DNA from: Ralstonia mannitolilytica
GTDB taxonomy: Bacteria; Pseudomonadota; Gammaproteobacteria; Burkholderiales; Burkholderiaceae
Direction of reading: 5' to 3'
DNA length: 64,000 nucleotides
NCBI RefSeq assembly: GCF_905397375.1
Contig: NZ_CAJPVG010000001.1
Span: 558,001 to 622,000 of the forward strand
The notes under the pieces are model-generated. The model saw only the letters and a program-made list of their open reading frames with translations, did not search any database and was not told the DNA's origin. Position numbers and translations under genes: made by a program. Of the stretch, positions 18,953 through 27,271 are shown piece after piece (position 1 is the stretch's first letter; every line of letters starts with the position of its first letter).

Positions 18953-20133
18953 GCCACCCCGCGCAAGTGAAGATTCCCGCCACCTACATGCGTGGCGGCA
19001 CCAGCAAAGGCGTGTTCTTTCGTCTGCAGGACTTGCCGCCGGCCGCGCAACAGCCCGGCGCCGCGCGCGACGCGTTGCTCATGCGCGTGATCGGCAGCCC
19101 CGACCCGTACGGCAAGCAGATCGACGGCATGGGCGGCGCCACGTCGAGCACCAGCAAGACTGTCATCCTGAGCAAGAGCACCCGCCCCGACCATGACGTG
19201 GATTACCTCTTCGGCCAAGTCTCGATCGACAAGCCGTTCGTGGACTGGTCCGGCAACTGCGGCAACCTGTCGGCGGCCGTCGGGCCGTTCGCCATCAGCA
19301 ACGGCCTGGTGGACCCAAGCCGCGTGCCGGAAAACGGCACTGCCATCATCCGCATCTGGCAGGCCAACATCGGCAAGACGATCATTGCCCGCGTGCCGAT
19401 GACCAACGGCGCGGTGCAGGAGACGGGCGATTTCGAGCTGGACGGCGTGACCTTTCCGGCGGCAGAAGTGCAGCTTGAATTCCTGGACCCGGCTGCCGAA
19501 GAGGAAGGCGACGGCGGCGGCGCGATGTTCCCTACCGGCAACCTCGTCGATGACCTGGAGGTGCCCGGCGTGGGCACGCTCAAGGCGACGATGATCAACG
19601 CGGGCATCCCGACCATCTTCGTCAACGCTGAGGCCATCGGCTACACCGGCACCGAACTGCAGGACGCCATCAATGGCGATGCGAAGGCGCTGGCGATGTT
19701 CGAGACCATCCGCGCGCACGGCGCGGTGCGCATGGGGCTGATCAACAGCATTGAAGAAGCCGCCACGCGGCAGCACACGCCCAAGGTGGCGTTCGTCGCA
19801 CCGCCGAAGGACTACGTGGCATCGAGCGGCAAGAAGGTCGGCGCAGGCGATGTGGACCTGCTGGTGCGTGCGTTGTCGATGGGCAAGCTGCACCACGCGA
19901 TGATGGGGACGGCAGCGGTCGCCATCGGCACGGCGGCGGCGATTCCGGGCACGCTGGTCAACCTGGCAGCGGGCGGTGGAGAACGCGGTGCCGTGCGCTT
20001 CGGGCATCCGTCGGGCACGCTGCGCGTCGGGGCGGAGGCCAAGCTCGTCGACGGGGAATGGACCGTCACCAAGGCCATCATGAGCCGCAGTGCGCGCGTG
20101 CTGATGGAGGGGTGGGTGCGCGTGCCGGGCTGA
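18949..20133 (+). CDS. prpF: 2-methylaconitate cis-trans isomerase PrpF
   Basis: A 394-residue protein of the diaminopimelate-epimerase-like fold. The N-terminal MRGGTSKGVFF motif is diagnostic, with DWSGNCGNLSAAVG near residue 100 holding a catalytic Cys region. PrpF isomerises the trans product of AcnD to the cis form used in the cycle. The ATG at 18949 overlaps the acnD stop by four bases; the upstream frame lies inside acnD and is rejected. A strong terminator follows. Confidence 0.95.
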   Translation: MSHPAQVKIPATYMRGGTSKGVFFRLQDLPPAAQQPGAARDALLMRVIGSPDPYGKQIDGMGGATSSTSKTVILSKSTRPDHDVDYLFGQVSIDKPFVDWSGNCGNLSAAVGPFAISNGLVDPSRVPENGTAIIRIWQANIGKTIIARVPMTNGAVQETGDFELDGVTFPAAEVQLEFLDPAAEEEGDGGGAMFPTGNLVDDLEVPGVGTLKATMINAGIPTIFVNAEAIGYTGTELQDAINGDAKALAMFETIRAHGAVRMGLINSIEEAATRQHTPKVAFVAPPKDYVASSGKKVGAGDVDLLVRALSMGKLHHAMMGTAAVAIGTAAAIPGTLVNLAAGGGERGAVRFGHPSGTLRVGAEAKLVDGEWTVTKAIMSRSARVLMEGWVRVPG

Positions 20134-20183
20134 GCGTTGCCGACAAAAACGCCGTTCAGCGCCAACGCATGAACGGCTCGGAG

Positions 20184-20208
20184 AGGGCCAGCCATTGCTG
20201 GCCCTTTT
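20184..20208 (+). terminator. Rho-independent terminator of the prp operon
   Basis: A nine-base stem AGGGCCAGC/GCTGGCCCT with loop CATT is followed by TTT. It lies 50 bases after prpF and just before the end of the convergent lipoprotein gene, where it may also serve the other strand. Confidence 0.85.
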
Positions 20209-20221
20209 CGCAGGATGCGGC

Positions 20222-21352
20222 TCAGCGCGACAGCGCGCCGCCCACGGTGGTCAACGCACCGCCCACCGCACCCGTGACGGGTGACAGCGGCGTGGTGGCC
20301 CCCGTCGACGTGACCGACGAGCCGACGCTCGTCACGAGCGAACCGATGGGGGCGGTGACGCCGGTGGTGGGAGTCGTCCCGCCCAGCGCGCCGGTCACGG
20401 CCCCGAGCGGGTTGCTGCCGCCCGTGGCACCGCCCAGTGCACCGGTGATCGGCGCCAGCGGGCTGGCCGTTGTGCTGCCGCCCGACAGCGGCCCGCCCAG
20501 GGCGGCCACCGTGTTGCCCGTGGCCGTCACCACGCCCCCCAGGTTCGACACCACCGGCGCGTTGGTCGCCGTGAGCGATGTACCGACGTTGGCCACGCCG
20601 CCGCCCACCGTCTGCAGCAGGTTGGTGGCCGGCGCACCCAGGCCCGTGGTGTTGCCCAGCGTCTGCGTGGCGTCGGTCACCTGCGAGGTGAGCGGCACCA
20701 CGGCCGAGCTCAACTGCTGCGTGACCTGCTCCACTGGCCCCGTCGACAGCGACGTGCCCAGCGTGCCGCCCGCCTTGGCCACCGCCTGGCCGACCTGCGA
20801 CACCGCGCCACCCACCGGCGAAGTGACCGGCGACAGCGGCTGCAGCGGCCCCGTGCCGAGGCTGTTCACCAGCCCACCCGTCGCCGTGACGGTGTTGCCG
20901 ACCTCCGTGACGACGTTGCCCGTGCTCGACACCGTGGTGCCGATCGGGTTCGGGTTCGTGCCGATGCTGCCCAGCCCGGACTGCACGCCCGTGCCCAGCG
21001 CAGACACCGTGTTGCCGGCCTTGTCGATGACGTTGCCCAGGGCCGACGCGCTCGGCACATTGGTGCCGCCCACGGTGGTGCCCAGGCTGCTGACGGCATC
21101 GCCCGTGGCTGTCAGCACGCCGCCGCTCTTGTTGGCGATGGTGCCGGTGGGTGTGGTGGACGCGGTGGTGCCTGTCCCGCCCGTGCCGCCCGAGCCGTTC
21201 GACCCCGAACCGCCACCGCCGTTATTGGCCGAGCTGCCGCCGCCGTCCGTGGTGCCGCTCATGTCGCCCGAGCCCGAACTGGCGCAACCGCCCAGCACCA
21301 GCAACCCGGCCACAAGGGCCGACACCAAGGTCCCTCGTTGGATTTTGTTCAT
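20222..21352 (-). CDS. Collagen-like repeat lipoprotein
   Basis: A 376-residue secreted lipoprotein. The signal peptide (MNKIQRGTLVSALVAGLLVL) ends in a lipobox GGC, with the lipidated Cys at about residue 23. A Gly/Ser/Asn-rich segment follows, then about 300 residues of degenerate repeats built from units like GNTVTALGG and VGGxVxxVGxxL, rich in Gly, Thr, Val and Ser. Such proteins are annotated in Ralstonia as collagen-like triple-helix repeat proteins, although regular Gly-X-Y is not obvious here. The start has a very good AGGAGG. A surface or matrix-like role is plausible but unproven. Confidence 0.65.
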   Translation of the reverse strand: MNKIQRGTLVSALVAGLLVLGGCASSGSGDMSGTTDGGGSSANNGGGGSGSNGSGGTGGTGTTASTTPTGTIANKSGGVLTATGDAVSSLGTTVGGTNVPSASALGNVIDKAGNTVSALGTGVQSGLGSIGTNPNPIGTTVSSTGNVVTEVGNTVTATGGLVNSLGTGPLQPLSPVTSPVGGAVSQVGQAVAKAGGTLGTSLSTGPVEQVTQQLSSAVVPLTSQVTDATQTLGNTTGLGAPATNLLQTVGGGVANVGTSLTATNAPVVSNLGGVVTATGNTVAALGGPLSGGSTTASPLAPITGALGGATGGSNPLGAVTGALGGTTPTTGVTAPIGSLVTSVGSSVTSTGATTPLSPVTGAVGGALTTVGGALSR

Positions 21353-21654
21353 GTCCGCCTCCTGTTTGAAATGCATGCTCGAAATAATGCGAGACCCTGC
21401 CCTGCCAAGTGTTTTTCTGCATGCCGCCATCGATTAATACGCGGCATGTTCAAACCGAGTCTATTAACTGGACCCGGGGCGATTGCAAACATTGTCAAAC
21501 GCCGAAAAGCCTTTGCTGATGCGGCATCGGCACATGCACCCGCTGCCGGTAGAGGTCAAGCTACAGGAAACAGTGTTTTCCGGGTGCATCGTGTGCCGAT
21601 TATGTTTGGAGGCCAGGCTCTAAACTACCCAGATTGGGTTAAATCCATTCGGCC
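21353..21654. other. Intergenic region, collagen-like lipoprotein to sulP
   Basis: About 300 bases without a convincing gene. It should hold the minus-strand promoter of the lipoprotein gene, since AGGAGG sits eight bases before its ATG. I see no clear -35/-10 pair and no strong terminator for sulP. Confidence 0.5.
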
Positions 21655-23217
21655 TTATCGGGCAGCCGGACGCACAAATGGCAGCCGCGGGAACCGGAAA
21701 ACCGGAGTGCGAGGCGGAATGGCCGGATCAAAATGGTGGCGCTCGATGACAATGCCGCGCGCCGGCGCCTCCTCGATGAAGCGCTCGACCAGCTCGCGCA
21801 CATCGGCATCGATGTAGTCCGCGCGCGCGGCATCGACGATGAGCGTGGCGCCGTTGGGCACCTGCGCCAGATAGCGCTTGAGCGGCACCTTGCCCATGAA
21901 CGACACGTCCTTGCGAAACGACAGCAGGAAGTGGTCCTGGTGGCGCGCCATGACGATCGTGCGGCGCACGTTGGCGCGGATCGCCAGCGCAACGCTCAAC
22001 GCGATGCCGATGAGGATGCCGACGAGCAGATCGGTCAGCAGCACGCCAACGACCGTGGCAATGAACGGGGCGAATCGGTCGACCCCCTGCCGCGCCACCG
22101 ACGCGAACAAGGACGGCTTGGCCAATTTGTAGCCCGTGAAGATCAGGATGGTGGCCAGGCACGCCAGCGGAATGCGGTTGACGATGGCCGTCAGCACGAA
22201 CACGCTCGCCAGCAACAGCACGCCGTGCACCACGGCAGACCAGCGGCTCTGCGCGCCGGCATGCACGTTGGCCGAACTGCGCACGATGACAGACGTGATC
22301 GGCAGCCCGCCCAGCGCGCCGGCCACCAGGTTGCCGATGCCCTGCGCCTTGAGTTCGCGGTCAGGCGACGCCCAGCGCTTCTTCGGATCGAGCTGCTCGA
22401 CGGCTTCGAGACACAGCAGCGTTTCGAGGCTCGCCACGATGGCCAGCGCCACCGCCACGCGCCACACGTCTGGATTGCCGAGCGCGCCCAATGCCGGCGA
22501 CGCCATCGCATCCAGGAACGCGCCGAACGATGCCAGTTCGGGCAGGTTCACCCGCTGCTCGCCCGACGGCGCGATGCCCGGCGCCACCGCATCGAGCAGC
22601 ACCGTCACGCCGATCCCGAGCGCCACCACCACCAGCGGCGACGGCAGTGCCCGCACGAGTGCAAAGCGGCGCAGCGCCGGCGTATCCCAGCCGATCAGCA
22701 CGGCGGCCGAAAGCAGCGCCACCAGCGTCGCCGTGGCAGACACGGCGCCCACCGGCGTGCTGAGCATGCCCGGGCCCGCCGCAGCCGGCCCCTCCGCCAG
22801 CCCGAACGCCAGCGGCACCTGCTTGATGATGAGCAGCAGTCCGATCGCCGCCAGCATGCCCTTGATGACCGAAGACGGCACATAGGCGGCAAAGCGCCCG
22901 GCGCGCAGCGTGCCGAAGAGAAACTGCAGCGCGCCGGCCAGGCCCACCGCCACCAGAAACGTAGAGAACCCGCCCAGCCTGGCGATGCCGTCAACCACGA
23001 TCACCACAAGCCCGGCCGCCGGACCGCTCACGCTCAGTTGCGAGCCGCTGAGCAGCGCCACGACCAGGCCGCCGATCATGCCAGAGATGAGCCCCGCCAG
23101 CGGGTCGACGCCCGAAGCATTGGCAATGCCCAGGCACAGCGGCAGGGCGACGAAAAACACGATGACCCCGGCGAGCACGTCGCGCGGGGAGAATGCCGGT
23201 GAGGTGGATGTCTGCAT
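21655..23217 (-). CDS. SulP family anion (bicarbonate/sulfate) transporter
   Basis: A 520-residue SulP/SLC26-type permease with 10-12 hydrophobic segments across residues 10-410 and a C-terminal cytoplasmic STAS-like domain (about 440-510). The N-terminal signature VFFVALPLCLGIANASG and the GGLPITSVIVRSSANV segment are typical of the clade found next to carbonic anhydrases. The upstream neighbour on the same strand is a beta-carbonic anhydrase, so bicarbonate is the most likely substrate. The ATG at 23217 is preferred over an upstream extension without membrane character. Confidence 0.88.
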   Translation of the reverse strand: MQTSTSPAFSPRDVLAGVIVFFVALPLCLGIANASGVDPLAGLISGMIGGLVVALLSGSQLSVSGPAAGLVVIVVDGIARLGGFSTFLVAVGLAGALQFLFGTLRAGRFAAYVPSSVIKGMLAAIGLLLIIKQVPLAFGLAEGPAAAGPGMLSTPVGAVSATATLVALLSAAVLIGWDTPALRRFALVRALPSPLVVVALGIGVTVLLDAVAPGIAPSGEQRVNLPELASFGAFLDAMASPALGALGNPDVWRVAVALAIVASLETLLCLEAVEQLDPKKRWASPDRELKAQGIGNLVAGALGGLPITSVIVRSSANVHAGAQSRWSAVVHGVLLLASVFVLTAIVNRIPLACLATILIFTGYKLAKPSLFASVARQGVDRFAPFIATVVGVLLTDLLVGILIGIALSVALAIRANVRRTIVMARHQDHFLLSFRKDVSFMGKVPLKRYLAQVPNGATLIVDAARADYIDADVRELVERFIEEAPARGIVIERHHFDPAIPPRTPVFRFPRLPFVRPAAR

Positions 23218-23340
23218 GGCTATCGGTGTTGTCGGAAATGCGTACGCGCGAACGCCTGCCCGCGGGCGTGGCACCGCCGCGCCGGCATGCGTGAGGAGAA
23301 AACGTCAGGAGATGCGGCCGCGCAAAGGCAGCCGCGCTGG

Positions 23341-23985
23341 CTAGGCGATGGCCTCGGCGGGCATCAGGATGTCGCCGCGGGCCGCGTGTTCGGCATCGGG
23401 GTCGCCCGAAGCCAGCACGCGGATGCGCCCGTCCGCGAGGCCGAAGATCCAGCCGTGCACGCGCGGCGGCGGGTCGGCATCGCGCACGATGGGGCTCTCG
23501 CGCAGGCAGCGCACCTGTTCGAGCACGTTGAGTTCGGCGAGCCGGTTCACGCGATCGTCCGGATCGGGCACCGCCGACAGCGCGCCGCGATGCCGGGCAG
23601 CCAGCGCGCACAGCGGCCCGATGCGGCGCGCCACATGCGGCAGCCCGTCGGGCGGAGGCAGCAGGGAAGCGCGCACGCCGCCGCAGCCCTCATGGCCGCA
23701 CACGATCACGTGCGCAACCTTCAGGACGCGCACGGCATATTCGAGCACGCTCATCGTGTTGTCGTCGGCCGGACACACGAGATTCGCGATATTCCGATGG
23801 ACGAATAAATCGCCCGGATTGGAACGGGTAATGGTTTCAGCGGGGACACGGCTATCGGCACAGCCGATCCATAACACTTGCGGTTGCTGGCCTTGTGCCA
23901 GCCGTGAAAAGAAATCGGGATCGCGCGCGACGGTTTCGTGCGCCCACGCGACATTCTCGACGAGCATGCGTTTCGGACGATGCAT
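23341..23985 (-). CDS. Beta-class carbonic anhydrase, SulP-linked
   Basis: A 214-residue enzyme with the zinc ligands of beta-carbonic anhydrases: CADSR near residue 42 and HEGCGG near 101. It interconverts CO2 and bicarbonate. The ATG at 23985 follows an AGGAG and gives the standard N-terminus (MHRPKRMLVENVAWAHE); longer in-frame starts are unsupported. It is upstream of sulP on the same strand with a 123-base gap, a pairing that suggests coupled bicarbonate uptake and hydration. Confidence 0.92.
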   Translation of the reverse strand: MHRPKRMLVENVAWAHETVARDPDFFSRLAQGQQPQVLWIGCADSRVPAETITRSNPGDLFVHRNIANLVCPADDNTMSVLEYAVRVLKVAHVIVCGHEGCGGVRASLLPPPDGLPHVARRIGPLCALAARHRGALSAVPDPDDRVNRLAELNVLEQVRCLRESPIVRDADPPPRVHGWIFGLADGRIRVLASGDPDAEHAARGDILMPAEAIA

Positions 23986-24380
23986 TGAATACACTCCTGC
24001 GGAATCGGCTTGGCCGCTGCGAGGCTGAAAAACCCGTAAACCCAGATCTGAAGGGCTTCTACGTTGACGTTGCAGTGCAGCGAAACAGCTACGAAACGAT
24101 CGTACGAGAAAGGTTCCCGCCGTGCCAATCTGGTCCCGATGCAATATCGGCGCGAGAACGCACTGATAATGTGCACACATCTGCAAGAGCGAATCACGAC
24201 GATTATCTGCAAGCGCGAAACTGCGTGCAGTTATTGCATGGCCGAGTTATCTATCCTGAATATTCAAACCAGGGATTGGAAAATATTCCATCACAAGTGA
24301 ATGACCGGAACCCTTCAACGCCACCGCTTTGCCCGTATTTGGGGCGCGCTTTCTAAGCCGATCGACAGCTTGTGCGCAAC
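23986..24380. other. Intergenic region with an AT-rich palindromic island
   Basis: About 395 bases between the carbonic anhydrase start and the kinase stop. Bases 24190-24300 are clearly richer in A/T than the surroundings and contain the perfect palindrome TGAATATTCA (24257-24266) and the dyad TGGAA-N4-TTCCA (24277-24290). Short frames here look non-coding. It should contain the carbonic anhydrase promoter. Confidence 0.45.
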
Positions 24381-26117
24381 TCAGGCGTCGGCGGGCAACG
24401 GCAGGGTCATGCGAAAGCACGTGCCGCGACCAACCTCGCTGCGAGCCTCGATGTGGCCGCCATGCTTGCGCACGATGCCGTAGGAGATGGATAGACCGAG
24501 CCCCGTTCCGAGGCCCACGGGCTTCGTGGTGAAGAACGGGTCGAAGATGCGGCTGAGGTGTTCGGGGCGGATGCCGCTGCCCGTGTCTTGCACCTCGACC
24601 CAGACGCTGCCGGCGTCGCGGCCCGTGCGCAGCGTGATGCGCCCATGCTCGTGGATCGCCTGACCGGCGTTGACGAGCAGGTTCATGAAGACCTGGCTCA
24701 GCTGCGACGGCATGCAGTCAACCTCGGGAATCCCGCCGTACTCGCGCACCACGTCCACCTTGTACTTGAGCTCGTTCCAGACGATCTTGACGGCGGTCTC
24801 GAGGCACGTCTCGAGGTTGCAGCGCTGCAGCTGCGCATCGTCCACATGCGAGAACGCCTTGAGACCGTGCACGATGCTCTTGACGCGCTGCAGGCCATCC
24901 AGCGATTCGGCCAGCAGCGCCGGCACGTCTTCGCGTACGTAGTCCAGGTCGGCCCGCTGCCGCACCTCGGCCAGCGTGGCGCGTGTGGCAGGCGTCAACT
25001 CCGCCTCGTGCGACTCATACGCAGAGACGGTGTCGAGCAGCGCTGCGACGTAGCGCTGCAGGCTGCCCAGGTTGGCATTGACGAAAGAGACGGGGTTGTT
25101 GATCTCGTGCGCCACCCCGGCCGCCAGTTGGCCGATCGAAGCCATCTTCTCCGACTGCAGCAACTGGCCCTGTGCCTGCGCCAGCTCGTGCAGCAACTGC
25201 TCCTGGCGTGCGCGCTCGGCCTGCAGCGCCTGGTGCGCCAGCGCGAGCTGCCATCGGTCACGCTGGAACTGCTCGACGGCGCGCGCCATCTGGCCGATCT
25301 CGTCGTCGCCCCTGACCGGCACCGCCCCGGGAGCGCCGTCGGCATGCTGATCGCGCAGGCTGCGGCTGACCTGCAGCAGCCGCTGCAGCACGCGACGTCC
25401 CAGCAGCGCGTACGCGGCAAGGCAGGCAAACGCCACGCTGCAGGCGAGCAGCGCGGTCACCCAGCGCTCGTTGCGCTCCGACACGGCGGCCAGCGCCTCC
25501 AGGGCCTGCTGAAACGCATGCGCATGCCGCGCCGACAACTGCTGCGCAGACTGCACCATGGCGCCGGCCTGCATGTACAGCGCCTCCGCAGATCGACGCC
25601 CGGCCTGGGCGCGCGCCGACGCTGCCGCAGAAGCCGTGGCGCCAGCGCCCGCACGCTGCAGCTCGCTTTCCCACCACTGCGCGACGATGTAGACCGCATT
25701 GCGAAACAGCTGGGTCGACTGGTGCAGATCGAGCACTTCAATGTCGTCATCGGCGGCGGCCAGATGTTCGGACAGCTGTTCGAACGCCTGCAGGTTCTGC
25801 AGGATCTCCGCATAGTGGCGGCGCAGCGCCTCCACCGAGGCCGTCTTCTCGAGCTGCGCCGATTCGCGCTCGATGAGCAGCGTGCGCTGCACGAGCTCCT
25901 GCGCCTGCCGCAGTCGCGTGAGCTGTTCGTTGGCCAGCGCCCGTGTCGCCTCCGCGGATGTCCGCAGCGCATACACCGCGGTAAAACCGCCCGCCGAGAT
26001 CAGCAGCGCCAGCACGGCCACGGCCAGCACGAACTGCCGACCGAGCGAACTCGGCCACACCCCGCGCAGCGGCACACGAAGGCGCACGAGAGCGATACCG
26101 GCGACGTCCCCTGGCAT
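24381..26117 (-). CDS. Membrane sensor histidine kinase with helical periplasmic domain
   Basis: A 578-residue kinase. TM1 is at about 26-50; a roughly 170-residue, almost entirely alpha-helical periplasmic domain follows; TM2 is at about 219-240; then a HAMP linker (241-290) and coiled coil. The H-box QLAAGVAHEINNPVSFV has the phosphoacceptor His337; the N-box (MNLLVNAGQAI), FDPFFTTKP and GTGLGLSI boxes are intact. There is no receiver domain. It starts at the base after the binding-protein stop, so the two are coupled, and the helical sensor is like those of TorS-type kinases that read a periplasmic binding protein. It is last in a six-gene signalling operon. Confidence 0.88.
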   Translation of the reverse strand: MPGDVAGIALVRLRVPLRGVWPSSLGRQFVLAVAVLALLISAGGFTAVYALRTSAEATRALANEQLTRLRQAQELVQRTLLIERESAQLEKTASVEALRRHYAEILQNLQAFEQLSEHLAAADDDIEVLDLHQSTQLFRNAVYIVAQWWESELQRAGAGATASAAASARAQAGRRSAEALYMQAGAMVQSAQQLSARHAHAFQQALEALAAVSERNERWVTALLACSVAFACLAAYALLGRRVLQRLLQVSRSLRDQHADGAPGAVPVRGDDEIGQMARAVEQFQRDRWQLALAHQALQAERARQEQLLHELAQAQGQLLQSEKMASIGQLAAGVAHEINNPVSFVNANLGSLQRYVAALLDTVSAYESHEAELTPATRATLAEVRQRADLDYVREDVPALLAESLDGLQRVKSIVHGLKAFSHVDDAQLQRCNLETCLETAVKIVWNELKYKVDVVREYGGIPEVDCMPSQLSQVFMNLLVNAGQAIHEHGRITLRTGRDAGSVWVEVQDTGSGIRPEHLSRIFDPFFTTKPVGLGTGLGLSISYGIVRKHGGHIEARSEVGRGTCFRMTLPLPADA

Positions 26118-27248
26118 TCAGCGGCCCCAGATCCGCCGATAGACGGCGCGATACCCGCTGTCGGGGTCGTACTGCCCGAGCGGGCCACCGTCAAACGCGA
26201 TGTTGCCCGCGGTGACAAGATGCACCGGCGACACATAGCCGCTCACCGGCTGACCGGCCAGAAGCCGGTTCAGCTCGTCCACCAGCTGCCAGCCCTGCAG
26301 GTTCAGCGGCTCGGCCACCGTGCTGGTCTGGAAGGCACCGGCCTGGATGCGCAGGAACGCCGCGGCGCTGCCGTCGCCGGCAGAGAGCATGCGCAGCCCT
26401 TCGGACCTGCCGGCCCGCGTCAGTTCGGCGCCGGCGTAATCGAAGTAGATGTCGTTGATGGCCAGCGCGTACGTCCACGTCCGCCCGTACCGCTCCAGCA
26501 GACGGCGCATGACGCCAGGCATGGCTTGCGCGCTGCCCGAGATGGGCACGTCTTCCAGCGCCAGCAGCCGGCAGCCGCTGCACGCGCGGATCACCTCCGC
26601 CATGGCAGCGGCCTTGGCCTTGGCGATCTGGAAGTTCGAATCGGTAAAGATGACCACGTTGGCGTGGCCGGCGGAATCCGCCACCGCTGCCATGGCGGTG
26701 AGCCGTGCGACGGCGAGCGGGTCGGTCGATACGTTCACCGCGACAGGGCCATCGGCCATGGGCCCGGCGGTGGCGGCCACATGCCAGCCCACCACCGGGA
26801 TGCCGCGTTGCGTGAACGGGGCCAGCGCCGGGCGCATCTCGACGGCATCGCCGCCTACCAGCACGACGCCGCCGGGCTGCAGCGCCAGCGCGGAGGCCAC
26901 GGCGCGCCGCCGGCCCTCGGGCGTACCGCCTGCGTCGTACACGTGCACCTTCCACCCGATCACGCGCGCAGCTTCCTTGATGCCCTTGGCAACGCCAAGG
27001 ATGCCGCCGTTACGCAAGTCTTCACTCACGATGGCAAGCGTGATGTCGGCCCGCGCGCGCGGGCCCGACGCCGGACCATCCCAAGGCGCGCCGTGTTCGC
27101 TGGCGCGCGCGACGATCTGCTGCATGCGCACCGTGTCGGGCAGCGCCTCGGCCGCCCGTGCAGCCCCGCCTTGGGCGAGCGCGCTCAACAGGCCACACGC
27201 ACATGACGCAGCCGCCAGCCTGCGCCTGCCATCCGTCCACCAATCCAT
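26118..27248 (-). CDS. Periplasmic binding protein (LacI/ribose-type fold) of the signalling operon
   Basis: A 376-residue exported protein. The ATG at 27248 is preceded by GGGAG and gives a basic N-terminus followed by a hydrophobic signal peptide ending near ARAAEAL. An alternative TTG at 27275 is less likely. The mature part has the type I sugar-binding-protein pattern: LAIVSEDLRNGG.LGVAKGIKEAARVIGWKV, then GGVVLVGGDAVE, then VVIFTDSNF. No ABC permease or ATPase is near; instead the kinase begins immediately after it. I infer a sensory co-receptor, as with TorT or LuxP, but the ligand is unknown. Confidence 0.8.
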   Translation of the reverse strand: MDWWTDGRRRLAAASCACGLLSALAQGGAARAAEALPDTVRMQQIVARASEHGAPWDGPASGPRARADITLAIVSEDLRNGGILGVAKGIKEAARVIGWKVHVYDAGGTPEGRRRAVASALALQPGGVVLVGGDAVEMRPALAPFTQRGIPVVGWHVAATAGPMADGPVAVNVSTDPLAVARLTAMAAVADSAGHANVVIFTDSNFQIAKAKAAAMAEVIRACSGCRLLALEDVPISGSAQAMPGVMRRLLERYGRTWTYALAINDIYFDYAGAELTRAGRSEGLRMLSAGDGSAAAFLRIQAGAFQTSTVAEPLNLQGWQLVDELNRLLAGQPVSGYVSPVHLVTAGNIAFDGGPLGQYDPDSGYRAVYRRIWGR

Positions 27249-27271
27249 GGGCGCTCCCAAAAGGCGAAGGT

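Noticed and set aside
24064..24300. 78-codon plus-strand frame in the carbonic anhydrase/kinase gap
   Set aside because: No ribosome-binding site, no recognisable family and a composition unlike neighbouring genes.
24558..27206. 882-codon plus-strand open frame opposite the kinase and binding protein
   Set aside because: Composition is rich in Arg, His and Gln with no domain pattern, and the minus strand has two clear genes.
26118..27248. Naming the binding protein TorT
   Set aside because: Operon logic is TorT/TorS-like, but sequence similarity by eye is weak and no TMAO reductase genes are present.
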